Shown here: positions 35,727 to 44,319 of the stretch, one piece after another | Layout of the letters: the number at the start of each line of letters is the position of its first letter | Numbering within the stretch: the first letter of the stretch is position 1 | Source: Psychrobacter submarinus | GTDB taxonomy: Bacteria; Pseudomonadota; Gammaproteobacteria; Pseudomonadales; Moraxellaceae | NCBI RefSeq assembly: GCF_904846685.1 | Contig: NZ_CAJHBQ010000003.1 | Span: forward strand, 124,001 to 188,000 | Direction of reading: 5' to 3' | Length of the DNA stretch: 64,000 nt | Made by a program: the position numbers and the translations under genes | The notes under the pieces: model-generated | What the model was told of the DNA's origin: nothing | Seen by the model: only the letters and a program-made list of their open reading frames with translations | Database searches by the model: none

Positions 35727-37316
35727 ATGCCGTCCTCTTATACCCCGCCGTCTTCAACAGATATAGAGACACAGGAGCCTACCGTCGATTTAGTCGAAGT
35801 TTACGCTGAGCCGATGAAGCTTGCTATGCGTACTCCGCAAAGCCCGCCTTGGTATTATCGGGTGGCGATTGGTATTCTCAAACCCTTATATCGCCTGCAA
35901 GTCTGGCGCCGCTCGCATAAGCGCGACAACTATCAGCAAGAAGTGGCTCAGCGCTTTGGTAAGCAGTATCCGGCGCTCGCAGTTCCATCAACGGCAGATA
36001 TCTCGACTCAAAAAATAATTTGGTGTCATGCGGTGTCTTTAGGCGAGACCAACACCGCCGCGCCTTTATTAGACGCTTTACTAGCGAAGGGCTACCAGAT
36101 TTGGTTGACTAATACCACGCAGACGGGCTTTGCGCGTGCCGCTCAGCGTTTTGCTGACGATATCGCGCAAGGACGGCTGACTCATAGCTACGTGCCGGTA
36201 GATAGTCCGGCTGTCATTGATAAGTTTTTAAGTCACGTACAGCCGATGGCCGCTTTGTTTATCGAAACTGAGCTTTGGGCCAATATTTTAACCAAACTCT
36301 CGATTCAGCAAATCCCTAGTATTTTGGTCAATGGACGCTTATCCGCCTCTTCATTCAAAAGCTATCAAAAGATCGAATCGGTCAGTGCGAGCATGATGCA
36401 AAATTTGACGCTGATTATCGCGCAGGACGATGAGTCGGCGAAACGCTTTCGCCAACTTGGCGCATTAAGCTCACAGATACGAGTAGCCGGCTCATTAAAA
36501 TGGGTGATTAACACGCCAAAACCAGTAGCCACAAATATGCAAGTAGAGCAAGAGTCTACAAACAGTATGACGCTAAAGGGTCTCAATCGGCCGATATGGA
36601 TAGCAGCAAGTACCCATGCAGGCGAAGAGAGTATTGCGCTGGCATGGCAGCAGCAGTTGCTGTCAGATCCTAAGCTTGCCAATACGCTACTGATTATCGT
36701 ACCTAGACATCCTGAGCGCTTCGATGAGGTCGCTGAGCTTATCACATCTACCACTCTCACTCTGGCAAGGCGTAGCTTGGATGAGCCTATCACTGCACAG
36801 ACCCAAGTGTATCTTGCGGATACGATGGGCGAGCTGATGCACTGGTATGAGCAAGCGGATGTGGCTTTGGTCGGCGGCTCGTTGGTAGATATCGGCGGTC
36901 ATAATCCTGTTGAGCCTGCGAGCGTAGCGACGCCTGTGCTAATGGGCCAATATACGCAGTCTTGTCAGAGTGTGGTGGATAAACTGGCAGAGGTAGGGGC
37001 GCTTTATCAGCCTAATAATGAGTTTTATCAAAACCATCAGCAATTGCTCTCTCAAAATTCAAAGAGTGATGCTCTGCAAAAGACTAGCAAGAGCCAATCA
37101 TCAAACACTAGTAAGAGCGCAAACTCATCAGATCAGGCTAAAATTTATAGTCAGTTACAGCTTTGGCTGAGTGATTTATCAGCCGCTAAGCGCGCAGGGC
37201 AGGCAGGCGCGCAATTGACAAGTGAGCAACAAGCGGTGCTTACGCAGCAACTTGAGATGATTGAGACGGTCATGAGTCAGTCATTACAAGGAGTAACGGG
37301 TAGAGAAGTGCTGTGA
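35727..37316 (+). CDS. waaA: 3-deoxy-D-manno-octulosonic acid (Kdo) transferase
   Basis: Adds Kdo to lipid IVA at the start of the lipopolysaccharide core, on the cytoplasmic side of the inner membrane. Motifs: 'WCHAVSLGETNTAAPLLDALL' (Glu base region), 'FIETELWANIL', 'ILVNGRLS' and 'LVGGSLVDIGGHNPVEPA'. From ATG 35727 there are 529 residues; a TTG at 35607 would add 40 residues. A Ser/Thr/Glu-rich leader of about 30 residues precedes the membrane-proximal part, and a Ser/Lys/Asn-rich insertion lies near the C-terminus. The stop overlaps the rsmE GTG start. Confidence 0.93.
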   Translation: MPSSYTPPSSTDIETQEPTVDLVEVYAEPMKLAMRTPQSPPWYYRVAIGILKPLYRLQVWRRSHKRDNYQQEVAQRFGKQYPALAVPSTADISTQKIIWCHAVSLGETNTAAPLLDALLAKGYQIWLTNTTQTGFARAAQRFADDIAQGRLTHSYVPVDSPAVIDKFLSHVQPMAALFIETELWANILTKLSIQQIPSILVNGRLSASSFKSYQKIESVSASMMQNLTLIIAQDDESAKRFRQLGALSSQIRVAGSLKWVINTPKPVATNMQVEQESTNSMTLKGLNRPIWIAASTHAGEESIALAWQQQLLSDPKLANTLLIIVPRHPERFDEVAELITSTTLTLARRSLDEPITAQTQVYLADTMGELMHWYEQADVALVGGSLVDIGGHNPVEPASVATPVLMGQYTQSCQSVVDKLAEVGALYQPNNEFYQNHQQLLSQNSKSDALQKTSKSQSSNTSKSANSSDQAKIYSQLQLWLSDLSAAKRAGQAGAQLTSEQQAVLTQQLEMIETVMSQSLQGVTGREVL

Positions 37317-38101
37317 ACTGTTTACTATTACCCATCGATAACTTCGTAAATGCTGACGCTGCAAGCGCTCAAGCTTATATCAGCGACCCTAAACAAATCG
37401 ATCATATCCACAAGGTATTAGGCTTGCAGGTAGGCGATAGCTTAAAGATTGGACAATTAGGCGGCAAGCTGGGCAGCGCTATCATCGATGATATGACACC
37501 AACTGCCATTCAGCTACGCGAGGTGCAGCTCACTCTTGCACCGCCCGCTAAGTTAGACCTCACCGTTGTTTTAGCACTGCCACGCCCAAAGGTGCTGCGC
37601 CGATTAATTATGGATATGACTGCGCTTGGGGTGGCACACATTATCTTAATAAACAGCTATCGCAGCCAAAAAAGCTACTGGCAAAGCCCAATGCTTGGCC
37701 GTCTTGACGAGTTTGTACTCGAAGGCTTACAACAATCCGTTGATACTATTGCGCCGACTATCACCTTAGAAAAACGCTTTAAACCTTTTGTAGAAGACAA
37801 GCTACCGCGTTTGCTTACAGACATAGATGGACAGGCGATCGTTGCTCATCCTTACGGTGCGTTATCGCTATCAGCTTACTTACAGCGAGCGTCTATTGCT
37901 AGCGGATCAGCTAATAATAGTGGCTTGCCTACTGATAGCTTACCTAAGATGGTTTTTATCGGTAGCGAGGGCGGCTGGATCGACTATGAGATTGAGCTAC
38001 TAGCTGCACAAGGCTGTCAAGCGCTTACTATAGGCTCAAGAATATTGCGTACTGAAGCGGCAGTCAACGTCATTGTCGGGCAGTGGCTGTTACCTCATTA
38101 A
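37313..38101 (+). CDS. rsmE: 16S rRNA (uracil-1498-N3)-methyltransferase RsmE
   Basis: SPOUT-class methyltransferase, 262 residues. The C-terminal trefoil-knot region contains 'MVFIGSEGGWIDYEIELLAAQGCQALTIGSRILRTEAA', which matches the family's 'GPEGG' and 'LGxRILRTETA' motifs (here GSEGG and IGSRILRTEAA). The N-terminal part is PUA-like ('HIHKVLGLQVGD'). The GTG start overlaps the waaA stop as GTGA, so translation is probably coupled. Confidence 0.93.
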   Translation: MNCLLLPIDNFVNADAASAQAYISDPKQIDHIHKVLGLQVGDSLKIGQLGGKLGSAIIDDMTPTAIQLREVQLTLAPPAKLDLTVVLALPRPKVLRRLIMDMTALGVAHIILINSYRSQKSYWQSPMLGRLDEFVLEGLQQSVDTIAPTITLEKRFKPFVEDKLPRLLTDIDGQAIVAHPYGALSLSAYLQRASIASGSANNSGLPTDSLPKMVFIGSEGGWIDYEIELLAAQGCQALTIGSRILRTEAAVNVIVGQWLLPH

Positions 38102-38164
38102 CAAACCTTGCAACATCAAGCACATTATGGCTTCTGCTCTTATGAGCGAGTCGCATAAAGTTAT

Positions 38165-38179
38165 TGATAATTAATATCA
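38165..38179 (+). promoter_or_regulatory. Probable Fur box upstream of the iron transporter
   Basis: TGATAATTAATATCA is a near-perfect match to the 7-1-7 inverted repeat recognised by Fur (one mismatch to TGATAATnATTATCA). It lies 101 bp before the fbpA-like start codon and downstream of rsmE. It fits iron-repressed expression of the transporter. A TATAAT box is present at 38256-38261, without a clear -35. Confidence 0.6.
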
Positions 38180-38279
38180 TTTCTATTAGTATGTATTTGC
38201 TCGTTTTAAGCCGTTTATCTCGTTATTTATAACTCCTTTTTAATGTTCTTTTGTTTATAATCCAGCTTTGGAGAAAGCC

Positions 38280-39395
38280 ATGTCGTTACAAGCGCTTAAT
38301 GATTCAGTTGCGGTAAGTCAGCCCATAAAGACCACGTTATCTGTGGCTATGTTTAGTATGATGTTAGGTTTGGTCGGTTGTAATCAAAGCCAGACACCTG
38401 AACAGACGGCTGAAGGCGAGGCATCAACAACTGAAACTGAAGCGGCAACGGCCAATAGCGATCAGTCGGTGACGATTTATTCATCGCGTAATGAGCAGCT
38501 GATTAAGCCGTTATTAGATCGCTATACCGAAGAGACTGGCGTTGAGATTGAGCTGGTAACTGATAAAACAGGCCCACTGATGGCGCGCCTACAAGCAGAA
38601 GGCGATAACACCCCAGCTGATATGCTATTAACCGTTGATGCCGGTAACTTATGGCAAGCAGGAGAGCAGGGCTTATTGCAGCCGATAGCATCAGAAACTC
38701 TAAATACTAACGTTCCGGCGAAGTACCGTGATCCAGCGGGTAATTGGACAGGTCTGTCGCTACGCGCTCGTACTATCTTTTATGACCCTAGCAAAGTCGA
38801 TGCAGAGGAGCTATCGACGTATGCTGATCTGGCTGATCCAAAGTGGAAAGGCAAGCTATGCTTGCGCACTTCAAAAAAGGTCTATAACCAGTCACTAGTG
38901 GCTAGTATGATTGAGCACTTGGGCCCTGAAAGAACTGAAGAGGTGATTCGCGGCTGGGTAGATAATCTAGCCACTGATGTGTTCAGCGATGATACGAGTA
39001 TGCTAGAAGCTATTGCGGCTGGTCAGTGTGAAGTGGGTATCGCTAACAGCTACTACTATGGCCGCATCCTTGATGAAAACCCTGATTTTCCAGTAGAGAT
39101 ATTTTGGGCCAATCAAGACACAACTGGCACCCATGTCAACATCTCTGGCGCGGGCGTAGTTGCGGCAGCAGACAACCCAGATGGCGCGCTTAAATTGATG
39201 GAGTGGTTGTCGTCTGATGAAGCGCAAGGTATCTATGCCAGCTCCGATAAAGAGTATCCAGTAAAACAGGGCGTTGATGAGTCAGAGATGCTCAGATCTT
39301 GGGGCAGCTTTAAACAAGATGATATCAATGTTCAAAAATTTGGCTCGCTACAAACTCAAGCGATTCAAATGATGGACAAAGCAGGCTATAAGTAA
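38280..39395 (+). CDS. fbpA: Ferric iron ABC transporter substrate-binding lipoprotein
   Basis: Periplasmic iron-binding protein of the FbpA/FutA/AfuA class, 371 residues. The N-terminal signal ends in a lipobox (LVGC, Cys34), followed by an acidic linker. Then come 'VTIYSSRNEQLIKPLLDRY' (N lobe), 'ADMLLTVDAGNLW', 'WTGLSLRARTIFYDPSKVD' and the tyrosine-rich 'IANSYYYGRI' metal-site segment. I take ATG 38280 because GGAG sits 7 nt upstream; an in-frame TTG at 38268 is less likely. It forms a set with the permease 46 bp downstream. Confidence 0.93.
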   Translation: MSLQALNDSVAVSQPIKTTLSVAMFSMMLGLVGCNQSQTPEQTAEGEASTTETEAATANSDQSVTIYSSRNEQLIKPLLDRYTEETGVEIELVTDKTGPLMARLQAEGDNTPADMLLTVDAGNLWQAGEQGLLQPIASETLNTNVPAKYRDPAGNWTGLSLRARTIFYDPSKVDAEELSTYADLADPKWKGKLCLRTSKKVYNQSLVASMIEHLGPERTEEVIRGWVDNLATDVFSDDTSMLEAIAAGQCEVGIANSYYYGRILDENPDFPVEIFWANQDTTGTHVNISGAGVVAAADNPDGALKLMEWLSSDEAQGIYASSDKEYPVKQGVDESEMLRSWGSFKQDDINVQKFGSLQTQAIQMMDKAGYK

Positions 39396-39441
39396 GGCTT
39401 GTTCATTAGCGTCGCTATAGAGGGTAGAAGATGGTAGTAAT

Positions 39442-41106
39442 ATGGTAACGATACCAAAAGCGTCCGAACATGCAGACGATATAGGGGCTCCAGACCTTAT
39501 CGTCGTTAAGGATCGCACCCTTCTTAAACGTGTTTTATCGAAATCAGTCTTAGGACTGATTTCGTTGTTTATGCTGATACCGATTTTGATCGTCCTACTG
39601 TCTTGGACACAGCCGATGGCTGATATCTGGCCACATATGGGCGAGTATGTGCTGCCGCAAGTATTAAAAAATACCGCTATCTTATTAGCGATGGTGACGG
39701 TCATCTCGGGTAGCGTGGGTACTTCGCTGGCTTGGGTTACGAGTATGTACCGCTTCCCAGGTCAGCGGTTTTTTTCTTGGGCTTTGATGTTGCCGCTTGC
39801 AATACCCGCCTATGTTTTCGCCTTTGTCACTGTCGGTATGGTTGATTTTAGTGGGCCTTTGCAGACAAGCTTGCGAGAGCTGGGCGTGACCACTGCTATT
39901 CCCTCAGTGCGCAACGTTTGGGGCGCAGGCTTTATTTTGTCGCTTGCTTTTTATCCTTATGTTTACTTATTAGCGCGGCAAGCTTTTTTGTCGCAAGGTC
40001 ACCGCGCGATCGAAGCGGGGCAGATGCTTGGGCTCAGTCGTAGCCGCGTGTTTTTTCGTTTGGCGCTGCCGCAAGCACTGCCTTGGATTATTGGCGGCTT
40101 ATTGCTGGCGAGTATGGAGACGCTAGCGGATTTTGGTGCGGTATCGGTATTTAATGTCGATACCTTTACCACTGCTATCTATAAGGCTTGGTTTGGCTTT
40201 TTCAGCCTGACTACCGCCGCGCAACTGGCGGCTTTACTTATTGGCGTAGTGTTTATCGTGGTGATATTTGAGCAGTATTGGCAGGCACGTCGCGGCTCGA
40301 TAACCGCGCAAAGCAGTAATAAGCGCCTGACGAGTAACGCAGCAGCTAAATGGGGCATGACGCTGCTTTGTAGTCTGGTATTTTTATTGGCATTTTTAGT
40401 ACCGTTTTTGCAGCTACTGTATTGGACGGCGATGAACTACCGCCAAGACTTTGATGCGCGCTATATCGATTTTGTCACCAACAGTCTGCTTATTGCGAGC
40501 ATGACCACAGTGCTGATTGCCTTTCTCGCTATTATCATTGCTTGGATTAAGCGTCAGTATGCCGATAAGAGCACGAAATTGATGACCACGCTTGCTAATT
40601 TGGGCTATGTGGTACCAGGCACCGTGCTGGCAGTTGGCGTGTTTATTCCTATTGCTTGGTTGGACAATCAGCTGATCGCTTTTGGTATTACCACCAAGCA
40701 AGTATTATCAGGTAGCGTCATTGTGATGCTATTAGCACTCTCAACACGTTTTATGACGGTGAGCTTTCAGCCGATCGATCGGCAATTACAGCGACTGACG
40801 GTCAATCAAGAAGCCGCCGCTGAACTGTTAAGCAGTAGTCCGTTCCAGCGCTGGCGACAAGTGGTGCTGCCGGTACTTAGTCCGGGAGTGCTGACGGCTT
40901 TGCTAATGGGCTTTGTGGAGGTGATGAAAGAGATGCCAATCACCCTAATGACGCGTCGGCAAGGCTGGGATACGCTGGCGGTACGAGTGTTTGAAATGAC
41001 AAGCGAAGGCATGTGGGCGAGAGCGGCGCTACCGAGTTTGCTGATTGTGTTGGTGGGGCTAATACCTGTATGGATATTACTACGCCAAAGTGAAAAGCAT
41101 AGCTAA
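39442..41106 (+). CDS. fbpB: Ferric iron ABC transporter permease
   Basis: 554-residue double permease (two fused binding-protein-dependent transport domains), typical of the FbpB/FutB class with about twelve helices. Each half contains an EAA-type loop: 'AIEAGQMLGLSRSRVFFRLALPQALPWI' in the first and 'AAAELLSSSPFQRWRQVVLPVLSPGVL' in the second. It moves ferric iron through the inner membrane. The start at 39442 follows a weak ribosome site. It lies 46 bp after the binding protein gene. Confidence 0.92.
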   Translation: MVTIPKASEHADDIGAPDLIVVKDRTLLKRVLSKSVLGLISLFMLIPILIVLLSWTQPMADIWPHMGEYVLPQVLKNTAILLAMVTVISGSVGTSLAWVTSMYRFPGQRFFSWALMLPLAIPAYVFAFVTVGMVDFSGPLQTSLRELGVTTAIPSVRNVWGAGFILSLAFYPYVYLLARQAFLSQGHRAIEAGQMLGLSRSRVFFRLALPQALPWIIGGLLLASMETLADFGAVSVFNVDTFTTAIYKAWFGFFSLTTAAQLAALLIGVVFIVVIFEQYWQARRGSITAQSSNKRLTSNAAAKWGMTLLCSLVFLLAFLVPFLQLLYWTAMNYRQDFDARYIDFVTNSLLIASMTTVLIAFLAIIIAWIKRQYADKSTKLMTTLANLGYVVPGTVLAVGVFIPIAWLDNQLIAFGITTKQVLSGSVIVMLLALSTRFMTVSFQPIDRQLQRLTVNQEAAAELLSSSPFQRWRQVVLPVLSPGVLTALLMGFVEVMKEMPITLMTRRQGWDTLAVRVFEMTSEGMWARAALPSLLIVLVGLIPVWILLRQSEKHS

Positions 41107-41271
41107 TCTGCATAAATGGTAATCGCTCATGATTAACATGTTAGTATGAGCACTTTTAGATTTTTCCTTTAATTTTGTCACCTTTAAATAGCAGCGAGCA
41201 CCTCTAATATTGAGTATCCCTAATATTTATTATCGCCCGTCTCATTTATTTATCGCTTACGAGTACCTTTT

Positions 41272-42702
41272 ATGTATACCAACTTGACTAATGATACTTT
41301 AGATACCGAGGAGAGCTATGCAAAGCAGCCTTCTTCTAAAGACCGTCAATCCCTTACAAAAGGTCTAGATCCAAAGCTTATCAAAGCCAAAGCTAGGCTA
41401 GAAGTGAGCAAAAAATCATCTGTGCTCCCGGTATCAGCGTTACCGCAAAAAGGCCAAACTATGCAAAATACGCAAACGCTTGGTGAAGCGGATACGGGTA
41501 GCGATAGCAGCAGTGAGCAGAGCGACGGGCAACGTAACTACCATGACCCGCGCGCCTCAAAGAGCGATACTGAGCCTTTTTTAAAAGTAGAAAACTTAAT
41601 CGTGGGCTACGATGATGTGACTATTGTCAATGGCTTGTCATTGAGCCTGCAACAAGGTGAGATCGGTTGTTTTTTGGGGTATAGCGGCTGCGGAAAAACC
41701 ACAGCGCTGCGAGCTATTGCTGGGCTTGAGCCTATCCGCCAAGGCAAAATTGAGCTCAATCATCAGCGTCTAACCGAACAAGATAACCGCCATTCCTTTG
41801 CGGTGGCTCCTGCCAAGCGCGGTATGGGTATGGTGTTTCAAGACTATGCGCTATTTGGTCATCTCAGCGTCGCCAAAAACATTGGATTTGGTCTTAATAA
41901 ATGGTCTAGCGCTGATAAAAAAGCGCGCGTGGCGCAGATGTTAGAGCTGGTGGGACTGAGCGAGCACGCTGATAAACGTCCCGCTGAGCTATCGGGTGGT
42001 CAGCAGCAGCGCGTGGCGTTAGCTCGGGCACTGGCTCCTAAGCCAAAGTTACTATTACTTGATGAGCCTTTTTCTAACCTTGATGTGGTGCTGCGCGAGT
42101 CACTAGCGATGAGCGTGCGTGATATTCTAAAACGCACCAATACTACTGCTATTTTAGTGACTCATGACCAAAACGAAGCGTTTGCGCTCGCAGATAAAGT
42201 CGGGGTTATGCATCAAGGCAAGCTGGTACAGTGGGCAACGCCAAGCGAGCTGTATCATGAGCCGGTTAGTCCTTTTGTCGCTGAGTTCGTCGGCGAGGGC
42301 GCGATGATAGATGGCATTATCAAAGAAGGTCATGTCGAGACGGCACTTGGCGATATTTATCGGCGCATGGAGGTGTACGATGCCTCAGGGCAGCCGCAAT
42401 ACTGCGAGTATGACTATCCTAATGGCACGCCCATCAAGGTGCTTGTGCGTCCTGATGATATCATTCATGATGATGATAGCCCGCAGACTGCATTAGTCGT
42501 TGGACGAGTGTTTCGCGGTGCCAACTATCTGTATCGGCTGCAATTAGACAGTGGTCAGACGGTATTGTCGTTAGTCGCGAGCCACCATAACCACGCAGTT
42601 GGTAGCCATATCGGTATCTTGCCGTTACTTGAGCATGTGGTGGTGTTCGATGAAAAAGACGTCAATGCCACCACGTGGTCAGAGTACGATAGATCACATT
42701 GA
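41272..42702 (+). CDS. fbpC: Ferric iron ABC transporter ATP-binding protein with N-terminal extension
   Basis: ABC ATPase of the FbpC type, 476 residues. Walker A GYSGCGKT (in 'GEIGCFLGYSGCGKTTALRAIAGLEP'), signature 'LSGGQQQRVALARAL', Walker B 'LLLLDEPFSNLD' and the H-loop 'LVTHD' are intact, and a C-terminal TOBE-like regulatory domain follows. The first ~100 residues are Ser/Lys/Glu/Asp-rich and absent from typical FbpC (about 350 residues). ATG 41461 in frame has a better ribosome site (AAAAGG, 7-nt spacing) and would remove 63 of these residues. A 165-bp gap separates it from the permease. Confidence 0.9.
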   Translation: MYTNLTNDTLDTEESYAKQPSSKDRQSLTKGLDPKLIKAKARLEVSKKSSVLPVSALPQKGQTMQNTQTLGEADTGSDSSSEQSDGQRNYHDPRASKSDTEPFLKVENLIVGYDDVTIVNGLSLSLQQGEIGCFLGYSGCGKTTALRAIAGLEPIRQGKIELNHQRLTEQDNRHSFAVAPAKRGMGMVFQDYALFGHLSVAKNIGFGLNKWSSADKKARVAQMLELVGLSEHADKRPAELSGGQQQRVALARALAPKPKLLLLDEPFSNLDVVLRESLAMSVRDILKRTNTTAILVTHDQNEAFALADKVGVMHQGKLVQWATPSELYHEPVSPFVAEFVGEGAMIDGIIKEGHVETALGDIYRRMEVYDASGQPQYCEYDYPNGTPIKVLVRPDDIIHDDDSPQTALVVGRVFRGANYLYRLQLDSGQTVLSLVASHHNHAVGSHIGILPLLEHVVVFDEKDVNATTWSEYDRSH

Positions 42703-42737
42703 GCGCGCTTAAACAGGAGTAAACATATCAGTCAATA

Positions 42738-43616
42738 TCAGCCGTTCGCAGTCGCTAAGATATGCAAGTAGCGTCCTAGCCATTTGTACGGTTCTAACTG
42801 AGAATAGCGTAGCTCCATTTTTATCACTGCTTCAGGGTCGTTATGACCGCCGCGCTTAAGCGGCGCGTAATCATGAAAGACACGTAGCCCGCTCTCAAGC
42901 ACGATTTTATAATGATGTTGTTGTAGCCACGCTTCTACCTCTTGTCTGGCGACTGGATGATTGGGCGTTAGGCTTTTTTTATTGTCGGCGGCATAGTTGC
43001 CTTCAAGCTGTCTATCTAGCAGATTAAAATTACCCATAATTAGGTTGCGATAATCGAAGCTCGCTGGATTATAAAAGCAGAGTGATAATGCGCCTTGAGG
43101 GCGTAGCTGAGTATCAAAAAATCTCACTACCTCAGCCGGCTTGGCCAGCCATTCGAGCAGCGCGTGACAAAGGATGAGATCAAACTTACTATCGCTGTTT
43201 TCTGCAGTACTGTCTGTAGCAAGCTTGGATGCAAGCTCCTGATAAGGGCAAACCAGCCAACTGATATCTAGCTTGGTTTTGGTGCCTGTCTCAAGGGCGG
43301 CAGCATGAGTTTGCGCTTTGTCTAACATAGCGGCAGAGATATCATTGATGACAAGGATGTGACCTTGCGCTGCCAGCTCCATAGCGATTTGCGCTAAGCC
43401 GGCTCCGACATCTAATATGCGCAGCGGACGTCCTAAGCGTCGACTGTGCTCATTGACATAAGCAAAAATATCTCGGCGCAATACCGCAAGCCGAATCTCT
43501 CCTTTTAAACCGCCGTAGACCTTTTTTTCAAAATGATCAGCAATCGGCTCAAAGCTACGATCGGTACGTGTCGCTCTCTGCTGGTTTTGTGAGTTATCTT
43601 TTTTGTTGTCTGTCAT
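42738..43616 (-). CDS. cmoM: tRNA 5-carboxymethoxyuridine methyltransferase CmoM
   Basis: SAM-dependent methyltransferase that methylates cmo5U to mcmo5U at the tRNA wobble position. The 292-residue protein has 'HFEKKVYGGLKGEIRLAVLRRDI' (family marker), motif I 'ILDVGAGLAQIAMELA', and 'CHALLEWLAKPAEVVRFF' with 'LCFYNPASFDYRNLIMGNF', all matching SmtA/CmoM. The N-terminal 20 residues are hydrophilic and not conserved. It is convergent with fbpC, leaving a 35-bp gap. Confidence 0.9.
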   Translation of the reverse strand: MTDNKKDNSQNQQRATRTDRSFEPIADHFEKKVYGGLKGEIRLAVLRRDIFAYVNEHSRRLGRPLRILDVGAGLAQIAMELAAQGHILVINDISAAMLDKAQTHAAALETGTKTKLDISWLVCPYQELASKLATDSTAENSDSKFDLILCHALLEWLAKPAEVVRFFDTQLRPQGALSLCFYNPASFDYRNLIMGNFNLLDRQLEGNYAADNKKSLTPNHPVARQEVEAWLQQHHYKIVLESGLRVFHDYAPLKRGGHNDPEAVIKMELRYSQLEPYKWLGRYLHILATANG

Positions 43617-43698
43617 AAATTGATTTTCTTTATTATTAAATTGACTACCGCTGCGTAGTTATGTTTAGTTTACTTTTATTAGAGCTTTATTTTGTACT

Positions 43699-43974
43699 TT
43701 AGCGGCGGCGTTTGAGCACCCATTTAAAGACCAGTTTAGATAATATGATAATAACGAAGACGACAATGACAAAGACCCAAATACCAGTGCCTTGTAAGTG
43801 TTGTTGATAGGCTTGAGCAAGGTATGCAGATAAGCCCATCGCGACTAATAGCGAACCCCAACGCACAAAAGGCAGTGCGCGATTATTATGATCAGGAAAG
43901 TACTGGGCATAATCACTAGAGAAGCTATAGAGCACCATTGCCAAAATCCAAACGATAGCTAAAACGATATCCAT
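43699..43974 (-). CDS. Small three-helix membrane protein
   Basis: 91 residues with three hydrophobic helices (about 3-20, 39-55 and 64-84) and a basic C-terminus (KWVLKRRR). I do not recognise a family with certainty. It lies 82 bp upstream of cmoM on the same strand. Confidence 0.68.
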   Translation of the reverse strand: MDIVLAIVWILAMVLYSFSSDYAQYFPDHNNRALPFVRWGSLLVAMGLSAYLAQAYQQHLQGTGIWVFVIVVFVIIILSKLVFKWVLKRRR

Positions 43975-44319
43975 AAAATATTGACCTATAAAATAATAGT
44001 TTAATGGTTGAGCTTTAATAGACCCTGGGCAAAACCCGTAGTCAGTTTAGCGATTAAGAATATTTTGTCTATGATTATATTAGAATGAACGATATTAGAA
44101 TGAACGATATTAGAGTGCTTAGAGCTCAAGAACTTGTACAAGAGCCGGAATTATCGATTTGAAGTATCTTTTTATGCTCTTTTACGGTATAAACAGTAAG
44201 GTGTATGCATTATAGATTATTAATCACTAAAGCTGTTTTTGATAAAGTGGCTATTGCGCTGTATTAATATTCTAAAATTAACATTAAAACCCTGTCACTC
44301 AATGCTAAGGATAGCGAAT
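43975..44319. other. 345-bp spacer with a 15-bp tandem repeat
   Basis: No gene is evident. ATTAGAATGAACGAT occurs twice in tandem (44079-44093, 44094-44108), with a partial third copy to 44117. The spacer holds the divergent promoters for the small membrane protein and the secreted hydrolase, but no strong boxes are visible. Confidence 0.55.
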
